Assembly: GCF_001439605.1 (NCBI RefSeq) | Contig: NZ_LMBX01000001.1 | Location: 1 to 64,000 of the forward strand | Length of the DNA: 64,000 nucleotides | Source of the DNA: Cytobacillus praedii | Lineage (GTDB): Bacteria > Bacillota > Bacilli > Bacillales > Cytobacillaceae | Direction: 5' to 3' | Shown: one piece after another, positions 26,590 to 34,707 of the stretch | Layout: each line of letters opens with the position of its first letter | Position numbering within the stretch: position 1 is the first letter of the stretch | Position numbers and translations under genes: made by a program | Notes under the pieces: model-generated | What the model was told of the DNA's origin: nothing | The model's database searches: none | Seen by the model: only the letters and a program-made list of their open reading frames with translations

Positions 26590-27135
26590 TTAAATATCCA
26601 TCCCAACGTTCCTGCCTGGGTAGAAAGACAATTGCGGATTCAATTGGTTTTCCTTTGCAGTTCGTACGCTAGGATTAAGTCTAAAAACCATTGTATGGCT
26701 CCCTAGAGAGGAGCGATATTTCTCAACATGGGATTGTGAAAGGCTTTTATCATAGTATCCAGGTACGTATTTATCCAGCATGGCTTGCATTGCCGCGGTC
26801 GCTTCTGTTAAATCACTTACCATTTCTAGTTCCCCGAATAGCATCACGCTCATATAAGCAGAATCTGTCTTAGCGGGTATAGGGCTCACCATCGTTCCGT
26901 AATCTTCAGATACTGTGAAACAACAGTTAGGATTGGCATGAATCAAATTGATTTTTCTTCCCTGTGCGGCTCCATGGAAATACAAAGCTTCATTCATCCA
27001 GATAAAATTTAAAGGAACAACATAAGGAATCTCTCCATCCGTTAATCCAAGGTAACCTGTCCGTGCATGGCTTAAAAACTGATCAATACGTTTATCATCT
27101 GTACATATTAATTTTTCTTGGCGGATCTTATGCAT
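26590..27135 (-). CDS. Pyridoxamine 5'-phosphate oxidase-family flavoprotein
   Basis: 181-aa split-barrel flavoprotein of the Pyridox_ox_2/NimA-like kind. The pattern ARTGYLGLTDGEIPYVVPLNFIW, then LYFHGAAQGRKINLI and NPNCCFTVSED, is characteristic. The gene is divergent from a MocR/PdxR-type regulator, a common pairing in which the regulator senses PLP or amino-acid-derived ligands. Confidence 0.88.
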   Translation of the reverse strand: MHKIRQEKLICTDDKRIDQFLSHARTGYLGLTDGEIPYVVPLNFIWMNEALYFHGAAQGRKINLIHANPNCCFTVSEDYGTMVSPIPAKTDSAYMSVMLFGELEMVSDLTEATAAMQAMLDKYVPGYYDKSLSQSHVEKYRSSLGSHTMVFRLNPSVRTAKENQLNPQLSFYPGRNVGMDI

Positions 27136-27244
27136 TTTTCATCCCATCTTTCTTTATAAATGATAAAATCATTGTAAGAAATTTCTGTACATAACAAAAG
27201 TGCCAGAATTAAAATATTTAATAGGGACAGATGGAGGGCAAACT

Positions 27245-28672
27245 GTGGAACTTACCCCATTTTTACAAAGGGAGCTGTCAGAGCCGTTATACAGCCAGTT
27301 GTATTATTGGATTAAAAAAGAAATTGAAGAGGGCAGGCTTTTGCCAGGAATCAAGCTGCCGTCCGTACGCCAGCTTTCAACTCATTTGAAGGTGAGCAGG
27401 AATACGGTTGAGGCAGCATACCAGCAGCTGCAATCGGAGGGATACCTTGAAAGTGTCCCTAAAAGTGGCATATGGGTAGCTGAGATTGAGAAGAAGCCTT
27501 CAATGCATCCGAATGAGGCAGAGCATCCTGTTATGCAAGAATGTAAGCCTTCAAGAGAAGTCCTTGTGGATTTTGAATATGGAAATGTCGACCTTGACAA
27601 ATTTCCCTTGAAGCAATGGAAGAAATGTCTGTCAGACGCAGTTGGCCAAGAGAATAATTGGCTATTTGAGTATAGTGAAAAACAAGGTGAGTTTGAATTG
27701 AGGCGGGAGATTTCAACCTATTTACTGCAATCAAGAGGTGTACGCTCCACACCAGAACAGATCCTTATAACGGCCGGAACACAAACATCTATGGCGTTGA
27801 TCTGCCGGATTTTAGCACTTCAAGGAAATACCGTGGCTATGGAAGAGCCGGGTTACAGTGGAGTACGATCGGTCTTTGAAGAACAGGGATGTCAGATCGA
27901 ACCGGTGCCCCTTGAAAAGGATGGATTGTCAATGGAGCATATTCAACTGAGCAGGGCAAAGGCCGTATATGTAACGCCTTCTCACCAGTTTCCGTTTGGC
28001 ATGATTCTATCCATTTCGAAAAGAATGCGATTGCTAAATTGGGCTTATCAAACTGGGGGATACATTATTGAGGATGATTATGACGGAGAGTTTCGATACC
28101 GAGGACAGCCAATTCCCTCGCTGAAATCACTGGATGAAGAGGAAAAGGTCATTTATTTAGGGACATTTTCTAAATCATTTCTTCCTTCATTACGGTTAAG
28201 TTATATTGTATTACCACCTTCTCTAATGGATCATTATTCACGAACGTTCGCGGTGTATAACCAATCAGTTTCTCCTATTATTCAGAGGGCTATGGCACTG
28301 TTCATGCAATCCGGAGAATTCGAAAGGCATATTCGAAGAATGCGAAAGCAGTATCAAAGAAAACATCAGGCTCTGTTAAGGAGCATTGATCAATATTTGG
28401 GCACTAAAGTAAAAATTGTTGGAGAAAAGTCAGGCCTGCATATCTTATTGAAGCTAAAAGGCGTATCCACCATCGAACTGAGTGAAAAGGGCCTGCAGAA
28501 GGGGGTCAAAGTTTATTCCCCAATAAATTTTTGGCTGAATCCAACCCCCGAGGGCAATTCCTATATCATGTTAGGATTTGGCGGATTATCAATTGAAGAG
28601 ATTGATAAGGGAGTAAGATTACTCGCTAGCTGCCTCTATGAAGAGGAGATAGTCGATTTAGAGTCAAATTGA
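27245..28672 (+). CDS. MocR/PdxR-family GntR regulator with aminotransferase-like domain
   Basis: 475-aa regulator. A GntR winged helix at the N-terminus (PSVRQLSTHLKVSRNTVEAAYQQLQ) is joined to a fold-type I aminotransferase-like domain. That domain holds the PLP-binding lysine in YLGTFSKSFLPSLRLSY and the aspartate in EDDYDGEFRY. I choose GTG 27245, with GGAGGG 6 nt upstream; GTG 27200 would add 15 residues without a site. It is divergent from the pyridoxamine-oxidase-like gene, its likely target. Confidence 0.9.
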   Translation: MELTPFLQRELSEPLYSQLYYWIKKEIEEGRLLPGIKLPSVRQLSTHLKVSRNTVEAAYQQLQSEGYLESVPKSGIWVAEIEKKPSMHPNEAEHPVMQECKPSREVLVDFEYGNVDLDKFPLKQWKKCLSDAVGQENNWLFEYSEKQGEFELRREISTYLLQSRGVRSTPEQILITAGTQTSMALICRILALQGNTVAMEEPGYSGVRSVFEEQGCQIEPVPLEKDGLSMEHIQLSRAKAVYVTPSHQFPFGMILSISKRMRLLNWAYQTGGYIIEDDYDGEFRYRGQPIPSLKSLDEEEKVIYLGTFSKSFLPSLRLSYIVLPPSLMDHYSRTFAVYNQSVSPIIQRAMALFMQSGEFERHIRRMRKQYQRKHQALLRSIDQYLGTKVKIVGEKSGLHILLKLKGVSTIELSEKGLQKGVKVYSPINFWLNPTPEGNSYIMLGFGGLSIEEIDKGVRLLASCLYEEEIVDLESN

Positions 28673-28730
28673 TTGAATCAATAAACCCAAATGCGAGGAT
28701 AGTAGAAAAACCTCAGTTATATACATTAAG

Positions 28731-28750
28731 GTGGAACGTATTATAAGTAA
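28731..28750 (+). repeat. att-like site, copy 5
   Basis: GTGGAACGTATTATAAGTAA matches 16 of 20 bases of the rlmH end, same orientation. It shares the exact 12-mer GTATTATAAGTA (28738-28749) with copy 6. Confidence 0.6.
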
Positions 28751-28844
28751 TGTTTAAAGTGAACTTCAAAAGTTAGACAAGCTATTTCATTAGGCAGTTT
28801 GAGTGGCATGAGGCCAAGAAAATATCGAACTCATGCCCTTTTAT

Positions 28845-30323
28845 TTATAATTGTTGAAATATTATACCCATTGCTATATTGCTAGAGTTGGAACCTTGAA
28901 ATAACACTTTATTAGATATATTCTCATTATTTTCATTGTATATGTGTAACTCTATGCTATTGCTAAAATTGTTAGATTTAGCATATAAAAATTTAATTAG
29001 ATGTTCATTTATAGCTATTGGAATGTCACATTTAAATTGATTGGCTTGTATTACTAAAAATAATGTACCTTTATCTTCAGATATAATTGGTGAGCAACTT
29101 AAAATATCCGAGTTTTTAATTTCTAATGCATTTTCCATTTTAATAGATAAATGGATGTGAAGAACCGATTTATCATCATATTTTTTTAGATATACTCCAT
29201 CACTAATTTCCATTGAATCATCATTTCTATTGTTATAATCCTTTTCAATTTCAATAAGTACATCAAAAAATAGCTTAAATGTTTCAACTGAGATTTTATC
29301 AAATGGTTTAACTTTATTTAAGATATTTAATGCGAAGGAGTTTTTTGTCAAAGCTACGTTTTTCTTGTTTCGATATTTAAAGAGATTTTGTATATTTATA
29401 TTTTCATCAGAATCTAATTCAAATACTTTATTATCAATAATATGATTGTCTTCTTTATTTTTAAGATCTAAAAAATAAATTTTATTTTTTGTTAAATGTT
29501 TATAAGAAACTTTATCAAATTCTTTTACTAAATATAGTCTTCTTCCATTTTCGTCATAAGTTTTTATTTCATCATCTTTATAGTAATGTTCTATACTTAT
29601 TAAAGGTGTATCTTTTCTATGGGATGGTATAGGTAATATTAAAGAGTAGATATTATTACCGTGATATAAAAATTTACTACTCTTATGTTCTTTATTAATA
29701 TCTGGTGCATCAGAGTCAAATACAAATACTTTTAAATATTCATTTTTGAAGAGTGCTTGATATTTACAAATTTTCATTAAAGTATCATTTCCCATAGGTA
29801 CTTCTTCATCATATTTAAAAAATTCAAAATCTAAATTATTATATTTATTTTGTTTTTGAAATTCTATCAACGCGTTTTCTAAATGTTTCCAATCTGTTTT
29901 TCCTTCTGTAATAATTAAATTTTTATTATAATTTGTAATTTCATCAAATCTTTGATTTGCATTGGGTAGATAATCTTTAATGTAAATCTCATTAAAAGTG
30001 TTATTTGCTTTTTGGATAAGTTTTATTTCATCTTTATTAAAAGTGCACTCAGATTGTATCAAAGTATCTTTACTAAGTACTAATCTATCATCATCTTCAA
30101 TACCATAAATTAATATGGAATAATTGTTTATAATAATGGTACGAACTTTGAATTTATTGTACATCGCTATTTGACTATTTTCAGTCTCAATCGACGTATT
30201 TGAGATAAGTTTAATATAAATCCATTTATTATTAAAACTTTGTAGAATATTTTCTGCCTCCAGAAGAGGTATTTTTTGCATTCTAATATCTGAGTTTAAG
30301 CTATTATATTCATTTCTTTTCAT
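28845..30323 (-). CDS. TOPRIM-domain protein, putative single-gene defence factor
   Basis: 492-aa protein, the only gene between att-like copies 5 and 6. A TOPRIM-like core is visible: IITEGKTDWKHL with E140, the FDSD pair D203/D205, and ISIEHYY with E245. These match the metal-binding acidic residues of OLD-type and DUF4435-type nucleases. The N-terminal 130 and C-terminal 240 residues are not recognised. No P-loop ATPase is fused or adjacent, unlike OLD or PARIS. The coding sequence is much more AT-rich than its neighbours, with long Asn/Lys/Ile runs, which suggests transfer. A defence role is inference from domain type and context. Confidence 0.7.
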   Translation of the reverse strand: MKRNEYNSLNSDIRMQKIPLLEAENILQSFNNKWIYIKLISNTSIETENSQIAMYNKFKVRTIIINNYSILIYGIEDDDRLVLSKDTLIQSECTFNKDEIKLIQKANNTFNEIYIKDYLPNANQRFDEITNYNKNLIITEGKTDWKHLENALIEFQKQNKYNNLDFEFFKYDEEVPMGNDTLMKICKYQALFKNEYLKVFVFDSDAPDINKEHKSSKFLYHGNNIYSLILPIPSHRKDTPLISIEHYYKDDEIKTYDENGRRLYLVKEFDKVSYKHLTKNKIYFLDLKNKEDNHIIDNKVFELDSDENINIQNLFKYRNKKNVALTKNSFALNILNKVKPFDKISVETFKLFFDVLIEIEKDYNNRNDDSMEISDGVYLKKYDDKSVLHIHLSIKMENALEIKNSDILSCSPIISEDKGTLFLVIQANQFKCDIPIAINEHLIKFLYAKSNNFSNSIELHIYNENNENISNKVLFQGSNSSNIAMGIIFQQL

Positions 30324-30424
30324 TCAAAAAGACCTACCTAATTTTATAATAATTTTAATAATTCTATTATAATATAATTTATAAAAATTAATTAGAAAGT
30401 TTTTACTCTATCTAATACTATGTT

Positions 30425-30442
30425 GAAAGGTATTATAAGTAG
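30425..30442 (+). repeat. att-like site, copy 6
   Basis: GAAAGGTATTATAAGTAG carries the 12-mer GTATTATAAGTA (30430-30441) exactly repeated from copy 5, same orientation. The two bracket the TOPRIM gene as a 1.7-kb unit. Confidence 0.55.
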
Positions 30443-30578
30443 GCACAAATTTACCTTTAGTAGTTTCAATTTAGTGTTTGTAACCAACTAGAAATATTTA
30501 TTTCTATGTAAATAAATCGAAAATAAATAAAGATGGACAATATCTTTTATATTTTCGATTTAGTATAAAAGGGTTAGT

Positions 30579-31208
30579 TTAACAGTCGCATCTATACTTG
30601 AACTTAGGCTCTGTCTGAATATAAAAAGCATTTCGTACTTGTGCACTCCAATTTGCAAAGGCTGATCGCCATTCTGGAGTGCTAAAGAATTCATCAACAG
30701 ATTGAGTTTCTGAATGCCAAACGATAAATAGGTTGAGTGGGGCAATCCCTCCTGCCCAAATTCCATTATTCGCATCAGTATCTTCTTCCCTTACTAATAA
30801 TAGGGGCAGACCAAATTGAAAAGCCATAGAAGGTTCTACTTGTGAATAAACCGATCCTTGCCAGACTGGAGTGAGTGGTGGAAGGGGTCCTGCATTGACG
30901 TCGACTACTTCAATTTCAAAACGGCGAAGGTTTACTGCCAGCATTCCATAGCTTGATGATACTAGCCGGCGAATATCAGTTAAAATCGATTCGGGATAGC
31001 TTTCACTTAAAGGCAATGTACGTGGAAAAAGCAAAGCATTCTCTATCTCTAAAATGAGACGGTTTAGAAATCGCTGCTGGTTATTATTTAAATGAGTGGT
31101 TGTACTTAAAAATATGGGAATACGATAAGCACGGTCAATACACTTTTGGTGTGCCAATCCTATTTTTGCTTTATCTTTAAGTAAAGAGCTAGGCTCATTA
31201 TTATACAT
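30579..31208 (-). CDS. Hypothetical protein, possible TIR-like/deoxyribosyltransferase-like fold
   Basis: 209 aa, not recognised at family level. The order of elements is a short basic N-terminus, a first strand RIPIFLSTTTHLNNNQQ, a helix, PRTLPLSESYPESILTDIRRL, a strand SYGMLAVNLRRF, then EPSMAFQFGLPLLLVRE. This resembles the Rossmann-like layout of TIR-like and nucleoside-deoxyribosyltransferase-like proteins, where a Glu near the EPSMAF position is often catalytic. It ends RCDC. GGAGATGAG precedes the ATG. It lies between att-like copies 6 and 7, next to the TOPRIM unit. Confidence 0.6.
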   Translation of the reverse strand: MYNNEPSSLLKDKAKIGLAHQKCIDRAYRIPIFLSTTTHLNNNQQRFLNRLILEIENALLFPRTLPLSESYPESILTDIRRLVSSSYGMLAVNLRRFEIEVVDVNAGPLPPLTPVWQGSVYSQVEPSMAFQFGLPLLLVREEDTDANNGIWAGGIAPLNLFIVWHSETQSVDEFFSTPEWRSAFANWSAQVRNAFYIQTEPKFKYRCDC

Positions 31209-31626
31209 TTTCTCATCTCCTTTATATTAGTATATGGAAAGGGAATAAGGGAGCTTGGGTTATAACAGCTAATTCCGTAATATAGGGGTTAGTGAAACGG
31301 AAATTTAAAATTATTTATAAATTTCAATGCTATGTCAACTGTTGTGATTAAGGAATTTAAAGATGAAAGTGTCAGTTAAAATATCAGGTACTTGGCTTGC
31401 TCAAAAAGCAGGTCTTTTTTTATTTCACAATAAGTCTGATGGGCGTGCTCAATAAATATTCAAAATTAAAGAAAGCTGCAATGGTAAAGGGTTAACAAAA
31501 AGGTGATTAAAAGGAACATTTATTAATTTGTAAGGAGATATTCGAATATAATGGTAGACTGTATAAGGGAATGATAATAGACGGAAAATATGAAGATAAA
31601 TAATTCAAAATAAAAGAGGTTTAGTT
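31209..31626. other. Intergenic stretch upstream of the DbpA-like helicase
   Basis: About 420 bp without a supported gene. A T-run follows a weak hairpin at about 31391-31428. AAGGAGATATTC precedes a seven-codon frame (MVDCIRE) at about 31551, which may be a leader peptide or chance. The long leader before a DEAD-box helicase could be regulatory. Confidence 0.35.
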
Positions 31627-33075
31627 ATGAGTAGAGAAAGTTTTAAGGATTATAAATTAAGTAATGAAATAATAGATGCGCTGAATAGCTTAGAATATGA
31701 AAGTCCAACAGCTGTTCAAAGTAAGGTCATCCCTCTTGTGTTAGAGAAAATAGATCTTGTCGTGAAATCACAAACAGGGAGTGGGAAGACTGCCTCATTC
31801 GGGATTCCAATTTGTGAATTAATTGATTGGAAGGAAAATAAACCGCAAGCGTTAATTTTGACACCAACAAGAGAACTTGCTGTTCAAGTTAAAGAGGATT
31901 TCATAAACATAGGCAGATTTAAACGAATAAAAGCTGCAGCTGTTTATGGAAAACAACCTTTTGCAATCCAAAAAACAGAATTAAAGCAAAAAACGCATGT
32001 AGTCGTCGGTACTCCGGGCCGCGTGCTAGATCATATTGAAAGAGGTACTTTATCTTTAGAAAGGATTAACTATCTTGTTATAGATGAAGCTGACGAAATG
32101 TTAAACATGGGATTTATTGAACAAGTTGAAGCTATCATCAAAGAGTTGCCTCGAAAACGAGTGACAATGTTATTTTCAGCTACTTTACCAGAGAAGGTAA
32201 AAAGCCTATCACTTAACTATATGAAAACACCTATCGATATTGAGATTAAGGCGACTGGACTCACGACTGATAAAATTGATCATTCTCTTTTTGAAGTGGC
32301 AGAAGACCATAAATTTTCTATGCTTACCGATGTTACGATTGTAGAAAATCCAGATAGCTGCATAATCTTTTGCCGAACAAAAGATCGAGTAGATACTTTG
32401 TGTGATCAGTTAATGGATTTAGGTTATAGCTGCGATAAAATACATGGCGGCATGGTCCAAGAAGATCGGCTTGATGTGATGAATGACTTTAGAAGAGGAG
32501 AATTCCGCTATTTAATTGCTACAGATGTAGCAGCTAGAGGAATTGATATTGAAAATATAACACATGTCATTAACTATGATCTTCCGTTAGAGAAAGAAAG
32601 CTATGTCCATCGTACAGGAAGAACAGGACGGGCAGGTCAAAAGGGGAAAGCCATCACGTTTGTTACACCATTTGAGGATAAGTTTTTAAGTGAAATTGAA
32701 GAATATATTGGTTTTGAGATTCCGAACATGGCTGCTCCTTCAAAAGAGGAAGTTTTAAATAAGAAATCTGACTTTGAAGCAAAAATGAATGTCGAACCAA
32801 TGATCAAAAAGGCAAAAGGTGAAAAAATAAACAAGCAAATTATGAAGCTGTATTTTAATGGCGGCAAGAAAAAGAAGCTTAGAGCAGTAGATTTTGTTGG
32901 AACGATTGCAAAGATTGACGGAGTAACAGTAGAGGATATCGGCATTATTACAATATTAGATTCTGTTTCTTATGTAGAAATATTAAATGATAAAGGCCCG
33001 ATTGTGTTGAAACGGATGAAGAACACAACCATAAAAGGTAAGCTATTGAAGGTACATGAAGCTAAAAAAAAGTGA
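31627..33075 (+). CDS. dbpA: DEAD-box RNA helicase DbpA (YxiN-like)
   Basis: 482-aa ATP-dependent RNA helicase of the DbpA/YxiN type that acts on 23S rRNA during large-subunit assembly. It shows the Q-motif region, motif [11 protein letters not shown], motif Ia PTRELA, DEAD box IDEADEM, motif III FSATLP, motif [11 protein letters not shown] and motif [12 protein letters not shown]. The C-terminal about 75 residues form a DbpA RNA-binding domain ([21 protein letters not shown]). AAGAGG precedes the ATG. The length equals B. subtilis YxiN (about 479). Confidence 0.95.
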   Translation: MSRESFKDYKLSNEIIDALNSLEYESPTAVQSKVIPLVLEKIDLVVKSQTGSGKTASFGIPICELIDWKENKPQALILTPTRELAVQVKEDFINIGRFKRIKAAAVYGKQPFAIQKTELKQKTHVVVGTPGRVLDHIERGTLSLERINYLVIDEADEMLNMGFIEQVEAIIKELPRKRVTMLFSATLPEKVKSLSLNYMKTPIDIEIKATGLTTDKIDHSLFEVAEDHKFSMLTDVTIVENPDSCIIFCRTKDRVDTLCDQLMDLGYSCDKIHGGMVQEDRLDVMNDFRRGEFRYLIATDVAARGIDIENITHVINYDLPLEKESYVHRTGRTGRAGQKGKAITFVTPFEDKFLSEIEEYIGFEIPNMAAPSKEEVLNKKSDFEAKMNVEPMIKKAKGEKINKQIMKLYFNGGKKKKLRAVDFVGTIAKIDGVTVEDIGIITILDSVSYVEILNDKGPIVLKRMKNTTIKGKLLKVHEAKKK

Positions 33076-33180
33076 TGCGTTAGTGTGAGAAGTAACTAGG
33101 AGTAATAAAATAATCCGGCTTATTTCTTGTTAGTAATATAAGTAGATTTCAAACAGAAAATTTTTATTTAGAAGTAGTAC

Positions 33181-33201
33181 GGTGAACCAAATCGTAAGTA
33201 G
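33181..33201 (+). repeat. att-like site, copy 7
   Basis: GGTGAACCAAATCGTAAGTAG matches 16 of 21 bases of the rlmH end, same orientation, and shares the ACGGnGAACC lead-in with copy 4. On its own it would be weak evidence. Confidence 0.4.
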
Positions 33202-33221
33202 GACATTTAATATATCAGATG

Positions 33222-33257
33222 AAACAGTCTATGAATAAAAGTAGGCTGTTTTTTTGT
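33222..33257 (+). terminator. Weak terminator after the dbpA segment
   Basis: AACAGTCT (33223-33230) / AGGCTGTT (33243-33250) followed by a long T-run. The rest of 33258-33404 shows no gene. Confidence 0.55.
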
Positions 33258-33404
33258 TTTTTTCCCCATCTTATCAGCGAGTAGCTCTACTAATAGAAAA
33301 CCTTAAGAAAATCTTAAGAAATCTATCCACTAGTTTCTAAGATTTTATTATTAAGATAACCTCATTAGAAAAAATCAAGACCATATATGAGTGGGGGGAG
33401 CTTT

Positions 33405-33965
33405 TTGACTAATTATAATTCCTTGTTATTTCTGCAATCATTTATCCGTAAGCCAAAGGAAATTGGCAGTGTATGGCCAAGCTCAAGATTTTTGGCTAGA
33501 AAAATGGTTCAGCAGGTGGCATGGGAAGAAGTGAGTGCAATAGCGGAGCTTGGTTCTGGTACGGGTGTGATTACTAGAGAAATCCAATCACATGTTTCAA
33601 AAAAAGCATCGGTTCTTCTGTTCGAGAAGAATGAGGAAATGAATGGAAATCTTCAGAAGGAATTCCCTGATTACATATGTTATCAGAATGCTGTTGAGAT
33701 GCTGAAGATAATGGACCACCATGGCATTAACCAATTAGACTGTGTCATTAGCGGACTGCCCTTCTTTAATTTTTCAAAGGAACTGCGTGAAAGGTTACTT
33801 AATCAGGTGATTGATTCATTAAAGCCCGGGGGCTATTTCATTGCTTTTCAATATTCTTTACAAATGAAGAATCTGCTCGCAAGAACTTTCCACATTGAGA
33901 GAATCCAATATGTCCCACTAAATTTCCCGCCTGCTTTTGTTTATGTTTGCAAAAAGCTTAATTAA
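33405..33965 (+). CDS. SAM-dependent methyltransferase (phospholipid N-methyltransferase-like)
   Basis: 186-aa class I methyltransferase. The N-terminal FLQSFIRKPKEIGSVWPSSR is typical of PmtA/KsgA-like lipid methyltransferases. Motif I is IAELGSGTGVITREI, the acidic end of strand 2 is LLFEKNEEM, and the catalytic-loop region is VISGLPFFNFS. I choose TTG 33405, preceded by GGGGGAG; ATG 33387 has no site in front. It lies just upstream of a two-component system. The substrate (membrane lipid) is inferred from family resemblance. Confidence 0.8.
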   Translation: MTNYNSLLFLQSFIRKPKEIGSVWPSSRFLARKMVQQVAWEEVSAIAELGSGTGVITREIQSHVSKKASVLLFEKNEEMNGNLQKEFPDYICYQNAVEMLKIMDHHGINQLDCVISGLPFFNFSKELRERLLNQVIDSLKPGGYFIAFQYSLQMKNLLARTFHIERIQYVPLNFPPAFVYVCKKLN

Positions 33966-34020
33966 AATCGAATAATAGAGGGAGGATCAGGGCATGTAGC
34001 ATATTTTAGGGGTGACCGAA

Positions 34021-34707
34021 GTGAATATATTGATTTGTGATGATGATAAGGCAATTGTTGATGCGATAGGAATTTACTTGGAAAATGAGGGATTTTCCAT
34101 TTTTAAAGCTTTTAATGGAGTAGAGGCAATTGAAGTGATCGATGGACAGGAAATTCATCTAGTGATTATGGATATTATGATGCCTAAGATGGATGGAATA
34201 CAAGCTACCAGAAAGATCAGGGAAGAAAGCAACATTCCACTGATTATGCTTTCCGCCAAGACGGAGGATTACGACAAAATATTAGGATTAAATCTAGGAG
34301 CAGATGACTATATTACTAAGCCCTTTAATCCTTTGGAGCTCATTGCAAGGGTTAAATCGCAGCTAAGAAGGTACACAACTTTAGGAAGCCTTGAAACGAA
34401 GAGTGATGTATATAAAACAGGCGGGCTCATTATTGACGATGAAAGTAAAATAATCACTGTTGATGGAGAGGCAGTTCAACTTACTCCAGTGCAATATAAA
34501 ATTTTAAAGTTTTTGACCGCAAATGCAGGACGAGTGTATTCTATCGAGGAGATTTACGAAAAGGTTTGGAATGAAACAGCCTTTAGCCCGGAAAATACAG
34601 TATCCGTTCATATAAGAAAAATTAGAGAAAAAATAGAAATCAATCCGAAAGAGCCAAAATATTTAAAGGTGGTATGGGGAATTGGATATAAGGTTGAAAA
34701 AATATAG
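34021..34707 (+). CDS. OmpR-family response regulator
   Basis: 228-aa regulator with the acidic pocket CDDD (7-10), phospho-acceptor D51 in IMDIMMPKMDG, conserved K of ITKPF and a C-terminal winged helix (NTVSVHIRKIREKIE, then VWGIGYKVE). I take GTG 34021, preceded by AGGGGTG, over GTG 34012, because it gives the common NILICDDDK start. It overlaps the kinase gene by 26 nt. It resembles the VanR/BceR kind, but the target genes are not evident. Confidence 0.92.
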   Translation: MNILICDDDKAIVDAIGIYLENEGFSIFKAFNGVEAIEVIDGQEIHLVIMDIMMPKMDGIQATRKIREESNIPLIMLSAKTEDYDKILGLNLGADDYITKPFNPLELIARVKSQLRRYTTLGSLETKSDVYKTGGLIIDDESKIITVDGEAVQLTPVQYKILKFLTANAGRVYSIEEIYEKVWNETAFSPENTVSVHIRKIREKIEINPKEPKYLKVVWGIGYKVEKI

